The notes: a model not told the origin generated them from the letters alone. Numbered from the stretch's first letter, positions 48,623-58,812 are shown. The stretch: DNA of 64,000 bases from Mycolicibacterium aubagnense (GCF_010730955.1 NZ_AP022577.1:4030001-4094000), one strand, 5' to 3'. Program-made: numbers and translations.

Positions 48623-49675
48623 ATGGCCTTACAACCCGATATCTCGGGAACCCCGCGGGTGCCGTCGTCGACGGCGGCACCCGCACAGGGGGACAATCCA
48701 AGGATGTCTGATCCGACTTCGTCCCCTCCGACGGTCACCCTGAAACGGACCAGCAACGGCGCGCTCGGCGACCGGATTTTCAAGGCGATCGCGTTCGCCG
48801 CGGGGGCGACGATCGTCATCGCGATCGCGCTGATCGCGGTGTTCCTGCTCGTGCAGGCCGTGCCATCCCTGATGGCAAACCACGACAATTTCTTCACGAG
48901 CAGTCGGTTCCTCACATCTGACGGCGACCACCTCGCGTTCGGTATCGCCGACTTGTTCATGGTCACCGTGCTCAGCGCCGGGTTTGCGCTCACATTGGCG
49001 GTACCGGTGGCCATCGGTATCGCGTTGTTTCTGACGCAGTACGCCCCGGGCCGGCTGGCCCGGGCGTTCGGCATCGCGGTGGACCTACTGGCCGCGGTCC
49101 CTTCGATCGTCTTCGGTTTGTGGGGCATCTTTGTGCTGGCGCCTCAGATCTCTCCTTTGGCTGAGTTCCTCAACCAGCACCTGGGCTGGTTGTTCCTGTT
49201 CAAAGAGGGCAATGTGTCGCTGGTCGGTGGCGGCACGATCTTCACCGCCGGCATCGTGCTGGCGGTGATGATTCTGCCGATCATCACCTCGGTCAGCCGG
49301 GAAGTGTTCCGCCAGACGCCGATTCCGCACATCGAAGCCGCTCAAGCGCTCGGCGCGACGAAGTGGGAAGTGGTGCGCATGACCGTGCTGCCGTTCGGCC
49401 GTAGCGGCGTGATCGCCGCGTCCATGCTGGGCCTTGGGCGTGCGCTCGGCGAAACTGTCGCAGTACTGATCATCCTTCGCTCGGCGGCCAAGGCAGGGCA
49501 CTGGTCGCTGTTCGACGGCGGATACACCTTCGCCTCCAAAATTGCCTCGGCCGCAGCCGAATTCAGCTCCCCGCTGCCCACCGGCGCCTACATTGCCGCA
49601 GGCTTCGTCCTGTTCGCGCTGACCTTCGCGGTCAACGCGACGGCACGTGCCATCGCCGGATCGAAGGTGAACTGA
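48623..49675 (+). CDS. pstC: Phosphate ABC transporter permease PstC
   Basis: 350 residues, six TM helices, with the EAA-type loop [20 protein letters not shown] near 250. The first 40 residues are a Ser/Pro/Thr-rich cytosolic extension, and an internal ATG at 48704 would remove 27 of them; neither start has a clear ribosome site. The core resembles PstC2 of M. tuberculosis closely. It forms the channel with PstA. Confidence 0.95.
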   Translation: MALQPDISGTPRVPSSTAAPAQGDNPRMSDPTSSPPTVTLKRTSNGALGDRIFKAIAFAAGATIVIAIALIAVFLLVQAVPSLMANHDNFFTSSRFLTSDGDHLAFGIADLFMVTVLSAGFALTLAVPVAIGIALFLTQYAPGRLARAFGIAVDLLAAVPSIVFGLWGIFVLAPQISPLAEFLNQHLGWLFLFKEGNVSLVGGGTIFTAGIVLAVMILPIITSVSREVFRQTPIPHIEAAQALGATKWEVVRMTVLPFGRSGVIAASMLGLGRALGETVAVLIILRSAAKAGHWSLFDGGYTFASKIASAAAEFSSPLPTGAYIAAGFVLFALTFAVNATARAIAGSKVN

Positions 49676-49676
49676 G

Positions 49677-50579
49677 ATGAATGTCGCCACATTGGACGAG
49701 CCGATCAAAAGCCCCGCGTTCCACCCGACCGCGCTGAGCCGGCGCATCAAGAACACGCTGGCCACGACGCTGGTGGTCACGGCGTTCGGGATCGCGCTGA
49801 TTCCGCTGGCCTGGGTCCTGTACATCGTCATCGAACGCGGCTGGCGCGCGATCATCAGCTCCACCTGGTGGACCCGGTCATTGCAGGGCGTGCTTCCCGA
49901 AGAGTTCGCCGGCGGCGTGTACCACGCGCTGTACGGCACCGTCGTCCAGGCGAGTATCGCTGCGGTACTGGCGATCCCGCTCGGGGTGATGGCCGCGGTC
50001 TTCCTCGTCGAGTACGGAGGTGGCCGGCTGGCCCGCACCGCGACCTTCATGGTGGATGTGCTCGCCGGCGTGCCGTCGATCGTGGCCGCGCTGTTCATCT
50101 TCAGCTTGTGGATCACCACGCTGGGCTTCACCCAGAGCGCGTTCGCGGTCTCCTTGGCCCTGGTGCTGTTGATGCTGCCGGTGGTGGTCCGATCCACCGA
50201 GGAGATGCTCAAGCTGGTGCCCAACGACCTCCGGGAAGCCAGCTACGCCTTGGGAATTCCGAAGTGGAAGACCATCGTTCGCATCGTGGTGCCGACGGCC
50301 CTTCCCGGCATCATCACCGGCGTGTTGCTCTCGATCGCCCGCATCATCGGCGAGACGGCACCGGTGCTGGTGCTTGTCGGCTACGCCCGCTCGATCAACT
50401 TCGATGTGTTCGACGGCAACATGGCGTCGCTGCCGTTGTTGATCTACACCGAGCTGGTCAACCCGCAGCCTGCCGGGCAGCTGCGGGTGTGGGGCGCCGC
50501 CCTCACCCTGATCATCGTGGTCGCCATTCTGATCCTGGCCGCCGCGGCCGCGACCCGGCTGCTCACTCGCAAACGCTGA
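49677..50579 (+). CDS. pstA: Phosphate ABC transporter permease PstA
   Basis: 300 residues, six TM helices. The EAA loop is [20 protein letters not shown] near 195. The ATG is one base after the pstC stop and AAGGTG precedes it. It pairs with PstC in the membrane and receives energy from PstB. Confidence 0.96.
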   Translation: MNVATLDEPIKSPAFHPTALSRRIKNTLATTLVVTAFGIALIPLAWVLYIVIERGWRAIISSTWWTRSLQGVLPEEFAGGVYHALYGTVVQASIAAVLAIPLGVMAAVFLVEYGGGRLARTATFMVDVLAGVPSIVAALFIFSLWITTLGFTQSAFAVSLALVLLMLPVVVRSTEEMLKLVPNDLREASYALGIPKWKTIVRIVVPTALPGIITGVLLSIARIIGETAPVLVLVGYARSINFDVFDGNMASLPLLIYTELVNPQPAGQLRVWGAALTLIIVVAILILAAAAATRLLTRKR

Positions 50580-50598
50580 ATCGACAGGAACTTTCGTC

Positions 50599-51375
50599 AT
50601 GGCCAAACGTATCGACCTCAAAGACGTCAACATCTACTACGGTGCTTTTCACGCCGTCGCCGACGTCTCGCTGTCGGTGCCGCCCCGTAGCGTGACCGCG
50701 TTCATCGGTCCTTCGGGATGTGGAAAATCCACGGTGCTGCGATCGCTGAATCGCATGCACGAAGTCACCCCGGGGGCCCGTGTGCAGGGCTCGGTGCTCC
50801 TCGACGGCGAGGACATCTACGCCGCCGGTGTCGACCCGGTGGGCGTGCGCCGCACCATCGGCATGGTGTTCCAGCGGCCGAACCCGTTCCCCACCATGTC
50901 AATTCGCGACAATGTGGTGGCGGGACTGAAGCTGCAGGGCGTGCGTAACAAGAAGACCCTCGACGAGGTCGTGGAACGCTCGCTCAAAGGTGCCAACCTG
51001 TGGAACGAGGTCAAAGACCGTCTCGACAAGCCAGGAATGGGCTTGTCCGGTGGTCAGCAACAGCGGTTGTGCATCGCGCGGGCGATCGCGGTCCAGCCCG
51101 ACGTGCTGTTGATGGACGAGCCGTGCTCGGCGCTGGACCCCATCTCGACGCTGGCCATCGAGGACCTGGTGGCTGAGCTCAAGCAGGACTACACCATCGT
51201 GATCGTGACCCACAACATGCAGCAGGCTGCCCGGGTCAGTGACCAGACGGCATTCTTCAACTTGGAAGCCACCGGCAAGCCGGGTCGGCTGGTCGAGATC
51301 GACGACACCGAGAAGATGTTCTCCAATCCGGGTCAGAAAGCGACCGAGGATTACATTTCCGGGCGGTTCGGCTAG
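50599..51375 (+). CDS. pstB: Phosphate ABC transporter ATPase PstB
   Basis: 258 residues. Walker A is G-P-S-G-C-G-K-S-T (near 36), the signature L-S-G-G-Q-Q-Q-R, Walker B L-L-M-D-E-P, and the H-loop V-T-H-N-M. It drives phosphate import. It follows pstA by 19 nt. The negative regulator PhoU is nearby (53755) but on the other strand. Confidence 0.97.
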   Translation: MAKRIDLKDVNIYYGAFHAVADVSLSVPPRSVTAFIGPSGCGKSTVLRSLNRMHEVTPGARVQGSVLLDGEDIYAAGVDPVGVRRTIGMVFQRPNPFPTMSIRDNVVAGLKLQGVRNKKTLDEVVERSLKGANLWNEVKDRLDKPGMGLSGGQQQRLCIARAIAVQPDVLLMDEPCSALDPISTLAIEDLVAELKQDYTIVIVTHNMQQAARVSDQTAFFNLEATGKPGRLVEIDDTEKMFSNPGQKATEDYISGRFG

Positions 51376-51477
51376 CTCCCACGGGGCTGCTCAACGGCCG
51401 GGGGCGAGCAGCGCCGGCACCATAGGAAGGGTGGGCGGCACGCGTTGACCATCGAGGTGCGGCGAAGGAACGCGCCG

Positions 51478-52179
51478 ATGGCACCGGGCACACACCGTGC
51501 GGCACTGGGCGCGCCGCGCGGCAGCCTTGTGCTGTGCGAAGGCGACTCGGCGATCGCGGGCGGTCTCATGGATGACGCCGCTCGGGCAGGGATCGCCACC
51601 CTGTGGTGCCGCGACGGCGCCGAGACGCTGTTGGCGGTTGGTGCCGGCGTTCCCGATGTGTTGGTGATCGCCAGCCGCACCGCGACTGTCGACGCCACCA
51701 GCATCACCTCCGCGATCCGCACGGCTTCTGAACTGCCCATTCTGGTGGGTGCCGCACCCGGTGAAGACGACGTGACCCGCCCGATTCTGGCTGCGGGCGC
51801 CTCGGCCGTCGTCGCACGCCCCTACGACATCGCCGCCATCGCACGTTTCGCGTTGACCGCGGGACCTGAGGCGGCGATGCTGATCGCCGGGCCGATCCGC
51901 GTCGACCGGCACGGCTACGAGACCCAGGTCCGGGGCCGTGACGTGCAGCTCACCCACCGGGAACTCGAGCTGTTGGCATATCTCATCGAGCAGCGTGGCA
52001 GAGTCGCCAGCAGCGAGGAGATCAGTCACGCGGTATGGGGCCATCCTTCGGACACCAATACCGTTGCGGTGCATGTCAAGCGGCTACGCCGCAAGCTGGG
52101 AAGCGACCCCGAACACGGCGAGTTCATTCGTACGATCCGGGGGGCTGGTTACCGGCTCGCGCCGTCGATCTGCGGGTGA
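51478..52179 (+). CDS. Atypical OmpR-like regulator lacking the phospho-Asp
   Basis: 233 residues from the ATG at 51478, which has AAGGAA 7 nt upstream; a TTG at 51445 is less well supported. The N-domain has receiver-like periodicity (LVLCEGDSAIAGG, PDVLVIASRT, SAVVARPYD), but the acceptor Asp is replaced and the conserved Lys is Arg. The C-terminal winged helix is VQLTHRELELLAYLIEQRG and TNTVAVHVKRLRRKLG. It is likely phosphorylation-independent. Placed after pstB, it may regulate phosphate genes, but no direct evidence exists. Confidence 0.87.
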   Translation: MAPGTHRAALGAPRGSLVLCEGDSAIAGGLMDDAARAGIATLWCRDGAETLLAVGAGVPDVLVIASRTATVDATSITSAIRTASELPILVGAAPGEDDVTRPILAAGASAVVARPYDIAAIARFALTAGPEAAMLIAGPIRVDRHGYETQVRGRDVQLTHRELELLAYLIEQRGRVASSEEISHAVWGHPSDTNTVAVHVKRLRRKLGSDPEHGEFIRTIRGAGYRLAPSICG

Positions 52180-52195
52180 GGACGTCGCCGCCCCG

Positions 52196-53170
52196 TTACG
52201 GCGTGATGACGACGCGGGTGCCCGAGGGTTCCTTTGCCGCCCAGGCGTTTTCGATGTCGGCGAGCGGGCGGGCGACGGTCGTCAGCTGCAGTTCACCGGC
52301 ATCGAGCATGGCGAACAACCGGGGCAGACCTTCGGTGCGCGCTCGCCGCATGGCCTCGGGTGGCACGCTGCCAATCCCCACGCCCTGGAGCGTAATTCCC
52401 GTGCTGCGCAACGTCGCCGCGTCGATGCTGATGCTCTCGCCGGTCATCGATCCGACCTGGATGAACCGCGTGGCATGGAAGTGGGTCGAGGAATGCGCGG
52501 CGGCCAGGGCGGCCAGCGTCTGCTGTGCGGACGTGCCCCACAGGTAGTCGATGACGGCGTCGAACGGCCGCGCAGAGTGCCCCGCAACAACGCTTTCGGT
52601 GAGATCGTCCGTCCCGAGCCGGATCACGTCATCGGCTCCGACGGTGCGCAGCCACTCCAGCCGCTCGGGGTTGCGGCCCGCGACCACGACGCGGCCTGCG
52701 CCGAAGACGAACTTGGCCAACTGCACTGCCAGTGACCCCGTGACGCCGGTGGCACCGAGGATCAGTACGTGGTCGCCGGGTTTGGTCTGGGCGGCGTAGT
52801 CCAGCGTCATCCATGCGGACATGCCGGGATTGGGCACGGCGGCGGCGGTCACCGAGTCGACGTGCTCGGGCACCGGGACGGCGCTGCTCGGGACGACGAG
52901 GGTGCGCTCGGCCATCAGCCCGTACGGGGCCAGCGATCCGGTGTACATCCGGGTGCCGTCGTCGAGGCGGGCGATGCCGTCCACGCCGGCGATGGCGGGC
53001 AGCTGAATCTCTTTGCTGCTGTAGTGCTTTCCCATGATCACCATGCGACTGAGGTTGGTCAGGGCGGACGCCTCCACGGCGGCGATGACGGCGCCGTCGC
53101 GCGGCTGGGGCTCGGGGAAATCCAGGTACCGGGGCTGCTGGCCCCACTCGTGCACGACCGCTGCCTTCAT
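52196..53170 (-). CDS. MDR-family quinone/alcohol oxidoreductase, zinc-less
   Basis: 324 residues. The cofactor motif is V-L-I-L-G-A-T-G-V-T-G-S-L-A near 140, the quinone-reductase form of AxxGxxG. Catalytic zinc ligands are absent, so an NADPH:quinone oxidoreductase-like role is expected. GAGGAG precedes the ATG by 5 nt. The promoter -10 TATTAT overlaps a MarR-type operator, so it should be induced by that regulator's ligand. Confidence 0.9.
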   Translation of the reverse strand: MKAAVVHEWGQQPRYLDFPEPQPRDGAVIAAVEASALTNLSRMVIMGKHYSSKEIQLPAIAGVDGIARLDDGTRMYTGSLAPYGLMAERTLVVPSSAVPVPEHVDSVTAAAVPNPGMSAWMTLDYAAQTKPGDHVLILGATGVTGSLAVQLAKFVFGAGRVVVAGRNPERLEWLRTVGADDVIRLGTDDLTESVVAGHSARPFDAVIDYLWGTSAQQTLAALAAAHSSTHFHATRFIQVGSMTGESISIDAATLRSTGITLQGVGIGSVPPEAMRRARTEGLPRLFAMLDAGELQLTTVARPLADIENAWAAKEPSGTRVVITP

Positions 53171-53187
53171 CTGCGCTCCTCGGATGG

Positions 53188-53210
53188 ATAATAGTTTCGT
53201 CGGAAACTAT
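53188..53210. promoter_or_regulatory. MarR operator overlapping the oxidoreductase -10
   Basis: ATAGTTTC-GTCG-GAAACTAT (53191-53210) is a perfect 8+8 palindrome with 4-bp spacer. On the minus strand TATTAT (53193-53188) is a near-consensus -10 for the oxidoreductase. Binding of the divergent MarR protein would block it. Confidence 0.65.
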
Positions 53211-53245
53211 ATGGCGCACTGCCGCCGAATGGCAAGATGGTTTCC

Positions 53246-53758
53246 ATGAAAACCAAGTCGGCGCTGATCACCGAGATCGGTGCACTGGTCGGTGCGATAG
53301 GGGACAAGTTCGACAGCGACGAGAGCGATGCCGAGCGTGACTACCTTGCCGAACACTGCCCACCGCGGCTGGAACGCACCCTGCGTGAGCTGCCCACGCT
53401 CAGCCTGCATCTGTTGGCGGTGCTCGCCGACGGACCGATCAGCGTCGTGGGCCTGGCCGCCCGCGCCGGCCAGCTCAAGGGCACGGTGTCCAAGCACGTG
53501 CAGCGCCTCGTCGACGCCGGTCTGGTCACCAGGTCACCCGTGCCCGGCAACCGCAAAGAGCTGCAGCTGAGCCCCACCGCGGACGGGGACTTCCTGATCG
53601 CCGTGCACCAACGCATGCACGACGAGATGGATGCCGGCAGGCACGACTTCCTGTCGCGCTATACCGCCGCGGAACTGTCGGTGTTGGCGAAGATGCTGCA
53701 GGACCTGCTGGCTGCCGGCCGGGACGGCGTGCGCCTGGTGCCTGCCGAGCGGCCCTAG
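53246..53758 (+). CDS. MarR-family regulator
   Basis: 170 residues from the ATG at 53246 (an ATG at 53237 would add three). The winged helix spans about 55-115 ([29 protein letters not shown]). It is divergent from the quinone oxidoreductase with a perfect palindrome between. Its stop TAG shares the palindromic CTAG (53755-53758) with the stop of phoU on the opposite strand. Confidence 0.9.
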   Translation: MKTKSALITEIGALVGAIGDKFDSDESDAERDYLAEHCPPRLERTLRELPTLSLHLLAVLADGPISVVGLAARAGQLKGTVSKHVQRLVDAGLVTRSPVPGNRKELQLSPTADGDFLIAVHQRMHDEMDAGRHDFLSRYTAAELSVLAKMLQDLLAAGRDGVRLVPAERP

Positions 53759-54423
53759 TGGATGGTCGGCAGGTCGTCGTCGTCGGAGTAGCGGCCTGTG
53801 ACCTGGAAGATCACCCGGCGGGCGACCTCGACGGCGTGGTCGGCGAAGCGCTCGTAGAAGCGGCTGAGCAGCGTCACGTCGACCGCGGCGGTCACGCCGT
53901 GCTTCCACTCCCGGTCCATCATCACGCTGAACAGATGACGGTGCAGGTCATCCATCGCGTCGTCTTCTTCCTGGATCCGGGCGGCACGCTCGGGGTCCTG
54001 GGTGAGCAGCACCTCCTGTGCGGTGTTGCCCAATTCGACTGCCAGGCGGCCCATTTCGGCGAAGTAACCGTTGACCTCTTCGGGCAGCGCGTGCTGCGGG
54101 TGCCGACGGCGGGCGATCTTGGCGACGTGCAGCGCCAGCGCGCCCATGCGGTCGACATCGGCGACGATCTGGATGGAGCCGACGACGGACCGCAGGTCGC
54201 CGGCGACGGGCGACTGCAGCGCCAGCAGGACGAAGGCCTGCTCTTCCGCCTGTGCGCTCAGGCTGGCGATCTGCTCGTGGTCCGAAATGACCTGCTCGGC
54301 CAGCACCAGGTCAGCCTGCAGCAGGGCCTGGGTCGCGCGCTCCATGGCAACACCTGCCAGTCCGCACATTTCGCCAAGGCGGTTGGTCAGGCCCTCAAGT
54401 TGCTCGTGGTACGCGGTACGCAT
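53755..54423 (-). CDS. phoU: Phosphate-signalling protein PhoU
   Basis: 222 residues, two three-helix PhoU repeats. [18 protein letters not shown] and [17 protein letters not shown] carry the conserved E/D-R-x-x-D/H-A-type metal-binding motifs. PhoU couples PstSCAB to the SenX3-RegX3 two-component system and represses it at high phosphate; mycobacterial PhoY proteins are linked to persistence. It corresponds to PhoY2 (Rv0821c). It converges with the MarR gene, sharing CTAG. Confidence 0.95.
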   Translation of the reverse strand: MRTAYHEQLEGLTNRLGEMCGLAGVAMERATQALLQADLVLAEQVISDHEQIASLSAQAEEQAFVLLALQSPVAGDLRSVVGSIQIVADVDRMGALALHVAKIARRRHPQHALPEEVNGYFAEMGRLAVELGNTAQEVLLTQDPERAARIQEEDDAMDDLHRHLFSVMMDREWKHGVTAAVDVTLLSRFYERFADHAVEVARRVIFQVTGRYSDDDDLPTIH

Positions 54424-54501
54424 GCGCTCCAGACTACTTTCTGGCCCCTGGCCATGCCGTGATCTGGCAATGAACGGCCGGTGAATGGGATAGGTCAGGT
54501 G

Positions 54502-56616
54502 CTATTTGCAGGTGGTGTCGGCCGCATTGGTGACGCTGAGGTCCTCGGGCAGCTTGGTGGGCTCGCCAGACAGGCTGCCGTGGGTCACTCGCATCTGTGC
54601 TGCTGAGCCACTGGATGCCGGGGTTCCGACCGTGGTGAAATCGGTCCCGAGCACCACCCGCACCACGTCCCCCAGGCCGGAAACCCTCTCGACGTGGGCG
54701 TTCGGCAATGATGACGCGACCGTCGCGGCGGCTTGTTCCTGTCCCGCGGAGAAGAACACCGTCGTTCCCGTCACCTGGCCCTGGTAATCGTCCGGGGAGG
54801 TGACGGTGAAGCCGTGCTGCTCGAGCTCCTTGGTCGCGGTCGCGGCCAGGCCGTCCTGGCCGGTCGAGTTGGACACCCGGACCGTTACCTGGCTCGGGTC
54901 GGTCGTCGTGGTGTTCACCTGTTCACCGTCCGACAGGGCCGGGCTCGGCGTGGCCGAGGTAGCGGGAACCGGGGTGTTGTCGGCGTTGTGCTCCTCGGGC
55001 AGCGGGTCATCGTTGATGATCGCGTCGAACAGCGCGCGCATGTCCTGGACGCGGGGCGGTTCGTTGCCTTCGGAGTCGGTGACCCCGGTGGGCACCGTGA
55101 CGAACGTGACGCGGCCGGCGCTGACGCCCTGGATGGACTGGCCCAGTTGCACCAGGTCCTTCGTGGTGATGTTGTCGACAGTCGAGTCGTCGATGAAGAG
55201 GTTGACGACGTTGTTGAGCTTGCCGAGGTCGAAGAACGTGTCCTTGGAGATCATCGACCGCAGCAATGAGGACAGGAACATCTGCTGGCGCTTGATCCGG
55301 CCGTAGTCGCCGTTGACCTCGGTGGTGACCTGGCGGGCCCGGACGTACTGCAATGCGGTGTGACCATCGATGATCTGCCGGCCGGAATGTTCCAGCACGG
55401 TGCCCAGCTCGTAGTCCTCGAGCGGCGTGGTGCTGCAGACCTCGACGCCGCCGACGGCGTCGACGAGTTTCGAGAAACCGGCGAAATCGACTGCCATGAA
55501 CCGGTTTATCGACAGGCCGGAAAGCTTCTGAATCACCTTGACCAGGCACTTGGGGCCGCCGAAGGCGTACGCCGAGTTCAGTTTGGTCTCGGTGTAAACC
55601 TGGTCGGGGCCATAGCTTTTCGTGTCTTCGTCATAGAGGGGGCCGTAGCTGCCGGTCTTCGGGTCCCAGGCTTCGCACTGCGTCGGCTTGATGGCAAGGT
55701 CGCGGGGAAAAGACACGGCCACCACGCGTTTGCGGCTGGCCGGGATGTTCACCAGCATGATGGTGTCCGAGCGCGTGCCGCCCGCGTCTGCGCTGGTACC
55801 GGCGCCCATGTCCGCGTTCTGGCCGTAGCGGCTGTCCACGCCGACGATCAGGAAGTTCTCGTCGCCGAACTGCGCGTTGGGGTCGATGATGTCGCGGGAG
55901 TTGAGATCGAGCGCCGACACCTTGTTCATGTTGTTGTTCTTGACGTTCTGCCACTGCCAGGCGGCGCCGGTTGCCGACAGCGCGATGACGGCGGCCAGCG
56001 CGACGACGATGCGACCCGCTATCGCGAACCGATGGCGGGTGTGGTGATCGACGGGTGGCGGCGCATCGGCATGCGTCGGGCGCTCAGGGTTGTCGATGTA
56101 ATTCCGCACGTCGGTGCGCACGACGGCGCGCGGCCGCTCGGGTGGCGACGCCGGCTCGTCCAGCGGCACCAGCGGCGTGCCGAAAACCTCTGTGACGGGC
56201 TCGGATTCGGGCCAACGCCGGGTGGTCCGCGCCCGTTCTCCGGAAGTCGGGGCAGTCGGTGGGCTGACGGGCTCGGGCGTCGGCTCGGGGCGCGGCGGGC
56301 GTACCGGCGGCGGCGGTGTGGGTCGCTGCGACTCCGGGGCCTTGGGTTGCGAAGCGGCCTTCGGTAGCGCGGATGCCTCGATGGCCCGGGCCGGCGGCAC
56401 CGAGCCGCCCGAGAGGCGGGCGATGAGTTCAGCGACCGTGACGCCACCACCACCGTGGCTGCCGGTGACCTCGTCCTCGGCTTGTCCCTGCAGACCGGCC
56501 CGTTCCCACGGCGCCCGAACCGAGCCCGAGGCTCGCGTCGTGCGCGTTACCCGGGGGTTGTCGCCGGCAGCATCGCCGTCACCCTCGCCGGGGGTGGTCC
56601 GGTCGCGGTCGCTCAC
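54502..56616 (-). CDS. LytR-CpsA-Psr family cell-wall ligase with LytR_C domain
   Basis: 704 residues from GTG 56616, 2 nt after the dus stop. A Pro-rich, disordered cytosolic N-domain (to about 185) precedes one TM helix (AGRIVVALAAVIALSATGAAW). The LCP catalytic domain (about 225-430) has RSDTIMLVNI, VSFPRDLAI, and VRARQVTTEVNGDYGRIKRQQ. A C-terminal LytR_C domain (about 535-625) follows. LCP enzymes attach arabinogalactan or other polymers to peptidoglycan. It matches Rv0822c. The frame runs on upstream to 57066, but only across dus. Confidence 0.93.
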   Translation of the reverse strand: MSDRDRTTPGEGDGDAAGDNPRVTRTTRASGSVRAPWERAGLQGQAEDEVTGSHGGGGVTVAELIARLSGGSVPPARAIEASALPKAASQPKAPESQRPTPPPPVRPPRPEPTPEPVSPPTAPTSGERARTTRRWPESEPVTEVFGTPLVPLDEPASPPERPRAVVRTDVRNYIDNPERPTHADAPPPVDHHTRHRFAIAGRIVVALAAVIALSATGAAWQWQNVKNNNMNKVSALDLNSRDIIDPNAQFGDENFLIVGVDSRYGQNADMGAGTSADAGGTRSDTIMLVNIPASRKRVVAVSFPRDLAIKPTQCEAWDPKTGSYGPLYDEDTKSYGPDQVYTETKLNSAYAFGGPKCLVKVIQKLSGLSINRFMAVDFAGFSKLVDAVGGVEVCSTTPLEDYELGTVLEHSGRQIIDGHTALQYVRARQVTTEVNGDYGRIKRQQMFLSSLLRSMISKDTFFDLGKLNNVVNLFIDDSTVDNITTKDLVQLGQSIQGVSAGRVTFVTVPTGVTDSEGNEPPRVQDMRALFDAIINDDPLPEEHNADNTPVPATSATPSPALSDGEQVNTTTTDPSQVTVRVSNSTGQDGLAATATKELEQHGFTVTSPDDYQGQVTGTTVFFSAGQEQAAATVASSLPNAHVERVSGLGDVVRVVLGTDFTTVGTPASSGSAAQMRVTHGSLSGEPTKLPEDLSVTNAADTTCK

Positions 56617-56618
56617 GC

Positions 56619-57731
56619 TTACCCGCCGGAGTTGACCATGTCGGCGCCGAACGGCACCGTGCAGTCGTCGGGATCGTCGAGCCAACCTTCGGGCAGTACT
56701 ACGGAACCCGGCGACCCCTGCCGGCCCCGCGGGCCCTCTGCGCAATCCGGGAACGGTACGTCCGAATCCAGTTGCTTGAGGAGTTCGTCCAGCTCGGCCA
56801 GGGTTTTCACCAGGGCCAGCGCGCGGCGCAGGTCGGCGCCGGCGGGCAGGCCGTGCAGGTACCAGGCGACGTGCTTGCGGATGTCGCGCATGCCTTTGTC
56901 CTCGCCGAAGTGATCGGCGAGCAACTGACCGTGACGGCGGATGATGTTCGCGATCTCGCCGAGGGTAGGCGGGGTGGGACGAGGCTGCCCGTTGAAGGCC
57001 GCCGACAGTTCGGCGAACAGCCACGGCCGGCCCAGGCAGCCACGGCCGATGACGACGCCGTCGCATCCTGTCTCGGCCATCATCCGCAGTGCGTCGTCGG
57101 CGTCGAAGATATCGCCGTTGCCGAGCACCGGAACGCTGGTGACATGGGCCTTCAGCGCGGCGATCTGGTCCCAGTCGGCCGAGCCGGAGTAGCGCTGCGC
57201 AGCGGTACGGGCATGCAGTGCGACGGCTGCCGCACCCTCCTCGGCGGCGATGCGGCCGGCATCGAGGTGGGTGTGGTGGGCGTCGTCGATCCCGACCCGG
57301 AACTTCACGGTGACCGGAATATCAGTGTTTTCGGTGGCGCGCACGGCGGCGGCGACGATCTGGCCGAACAACTTGCGCTTGTAGGGCAGCGCCGAGCCGC
57401 CACCGCGGCGGGTGACCTTGGGCACCGGGCAGCCGAAGTTCATGTCGATGTGGTCGGCCATGTTCTCGTCGACGATCATCTTGGCCGCAGCGTACGTGGT
57501 GGCGGGGTCGACGGTATAGAGCTGCAGGGAGCGGGGCGATTCCTCGGGCGCGAACGTCGTCATGTGCATGGTCGCGGCGTTCCGCTCGACCAGCGCCCGC
57601 GCGGTGACCATCTCACAGACGTACAGGCCGCTCACCGTGCCCACCCGGGCCAGCTCCTGCTCGCGACACAAGGTGCGGAAAGCGACGTTCGTCACACCCG
57701 CCATGGGCGCGAGGACGACCGGGGAGCGCAA
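56619..57731 (-). CDS. dusB: tRNA-dihydrouridine synthase B (start uncertain)
   Basis: 370 residues from TTG 57731. An FMN TIM barrel reduces U to D in tRNA. The catalytic Cys is in N-F-G-C-P-V-P-K-V near 100. FMN contacts are in LHARTAAQRY, VLGNGDI and GCDGVVIGRGCLGRPW. The conserved N-terminal strand L-R-I-G-P-I-S-L lies upstream of this TTG in the same frame. The only codon before it that looks like a start is CTG 57797-57795, overlapping the desA1 TGA. The full protein is probably 392 residues. Confidence 0.92.
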   Translation of the reverse strand: MRSPVVLAPMAGVTNVAFRTLCREQELARVGTVSGLYVCEMVTARALVERNAATMHMTTFAPEESPRSLQLYTVDPATTYAAAKMIVDENMADHIDMNFGCPVPKVTRRGGGSALPYKRKLFGQIVAAAVRATENTDIPVTVKFRVGIDDAHHTHLDAGRIAAEEGAAAVALHARTAAQRYSGSADWDQIAALKAHVTSVPVLGNGDIFDADDALRMMAETGCDGVVIGRGCLGRPWLFAELSAAFNGQPRPTPPTLGEIANIIRRHGQLLADHFGEDKGMRDIRKHVAWYLHGLPAGADLRRALALVKTLAELDELLKQLDSDVPFPDCAEGPRGRQGSPGSVVLPEGWLDDPDDCTVPFGADMVNSGG

Positions 57732-57793
57732 CGAGATCGGCCCGATCCGTAGGGATCGGGCCGAAGGCGTCGCCGCCTCGTCTCGGTGGGGGC

Positions 57794-58795
57794 TCAGGAC
57801 GCTGATGTCGACACCAGAAGGTTCTTCATCGCCTTCTTCTCGGCGACCTTGCGCTCGCGCTCCAGGCGACGCTGCTTGGCCACCTCGAACTTCGCGCAGG
57901 TGTCCTCGAGCTCGTTGATGATCCGGCCCAGGTCGTCGCGCAGTCGCGCGCCTTCGCCGGTGAAGTCCTCACGCTCGAAGATGCGCCATTTCTTGAGTAC
58001 AGGCATGAGGACGTCGTCGAGGTGAATGCGCGGGTCGTAGACGCCACCGACGGCGATGATGACGGCCTTGCGGCGGAAGTCGGGCACGGTGTACCCGGGC
58101 ATCTTGAAGTTCTCCACGATTCGGTGCAGCGAGGCCATCGCCTGGTTCGGGTTGATGTCCAGGCCGGCGGCCGAGACATCGCGGTAGAAGATCATGTGCA
58201 GGTTCTCGTCGCCGGAAATGCGCTGCAGCAGCTGGTCGGCGACGGGCTCGTTGCAGGCCTTGCCGGTGTTGCGGTGCGAGACGCGGGTGGCCAGCTCCTG
58301 GAACGAGACGTACATGACCGAGTCGAACAGGCTCTCGGCGAACAGGTCGCCCTGCAGGTTCTGGCCGGGCGAGAAGCCACGGGTGACCTGCTCGACGCGC
58401 AGTTCCTCGAGCTCGACCGGATCGCAGTTACGGGTGACGACGAGGTAGTCGCGCAGGGCGATGCCGTGGCGGTTCTCCTCGGCGGTCCACCGGTTCACCC
58501 AGTAGCCCCAGGCGCCGTCCATGCCCATGTTCATCGCGATCTCGCGGTGGTAGGACGGCAGGTTGTCCTCGGTCAGCAGGTTCTGGACCATTGCGGTCTG
58601 GGCGACCTCGGAGAGCTTGGCCTGGTCCGGATCCCAATCCTGGCCGCCGAGGGCGTAGTAGTTCTTGCCCTCTTTCCAGGGGATGTAGTCATGCGGGTTC
58701 CAGTCTTTCCGCATGCTCATGTGGCGGTCGACGAGCTGCTCGACGACCGGCTCGAGCTCGTGCAGGAGCTGCAGGTCGGTGTAGTCGGCTGTCAT
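57794..58795 (-). CDS. desA1: Acyl-[ACP] desaturase DesA1
   Basis: 333 residues, soluble di-iron desaturase. Iron ligands are in E-E-N-R-H-G (near 106) and D-E-N-L-H (near 200). It introduces a double bond into acyl-ACP feeding mycolic-acid synthesis; DesA1 is known to be essential in mycobacteria. GGGAGG precedes the ATG at 58795. Two direct repeats in its promoter region (58813-58853) suggest dedicated regulation. Confidence 0.95.
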   Translation of the reverse strand: MTADYTDLQLLHELEPVVEQLVDRHMSMRKDWNPHDYIPWKEGKNYYALGGQDWDPDQAKLSEVAQTAMVQNLLTEDNLPSYHREIAMNMGMDGAWGYWVNRWTAEENRHGIALRDYLVVTRNCDPVELEELRVEQVTRGFSPGQNLQGDLFAESLFDSVMYVSFQELATRVSHRNTGKACNEPVADQLLQRISGDENLHMIFYRDVSAAGLDINPNQAMASLHRIVENFKMPGYTVPDFRRKAVIIAVGGVYDPRIHLDDVLMPVLKKWRIFEREDFTGEGARLRDDLGRIINELEDTCAKFEVAKQRRLERERKVAEKKAMKNLLVSTSAS

Positions 58796-58812
58796 GGCGC
58801 CTCCCGTTTAGA

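Noticed and set aside
51445..51477. TTG start for the atypical response regulator
   Set aside because: No well-spaced ribosome site, whereas ATG 51478 has AAGGAA 7 nt upstream.
56617..57066. Upstream extension of the LCP ligase frame across dusB
   Set aside because: The extension lies wholly within dusB in another frame and reads as Arg/Pro-rich noise; the GTG at 56616 directly after the dus stop is the sensible start.
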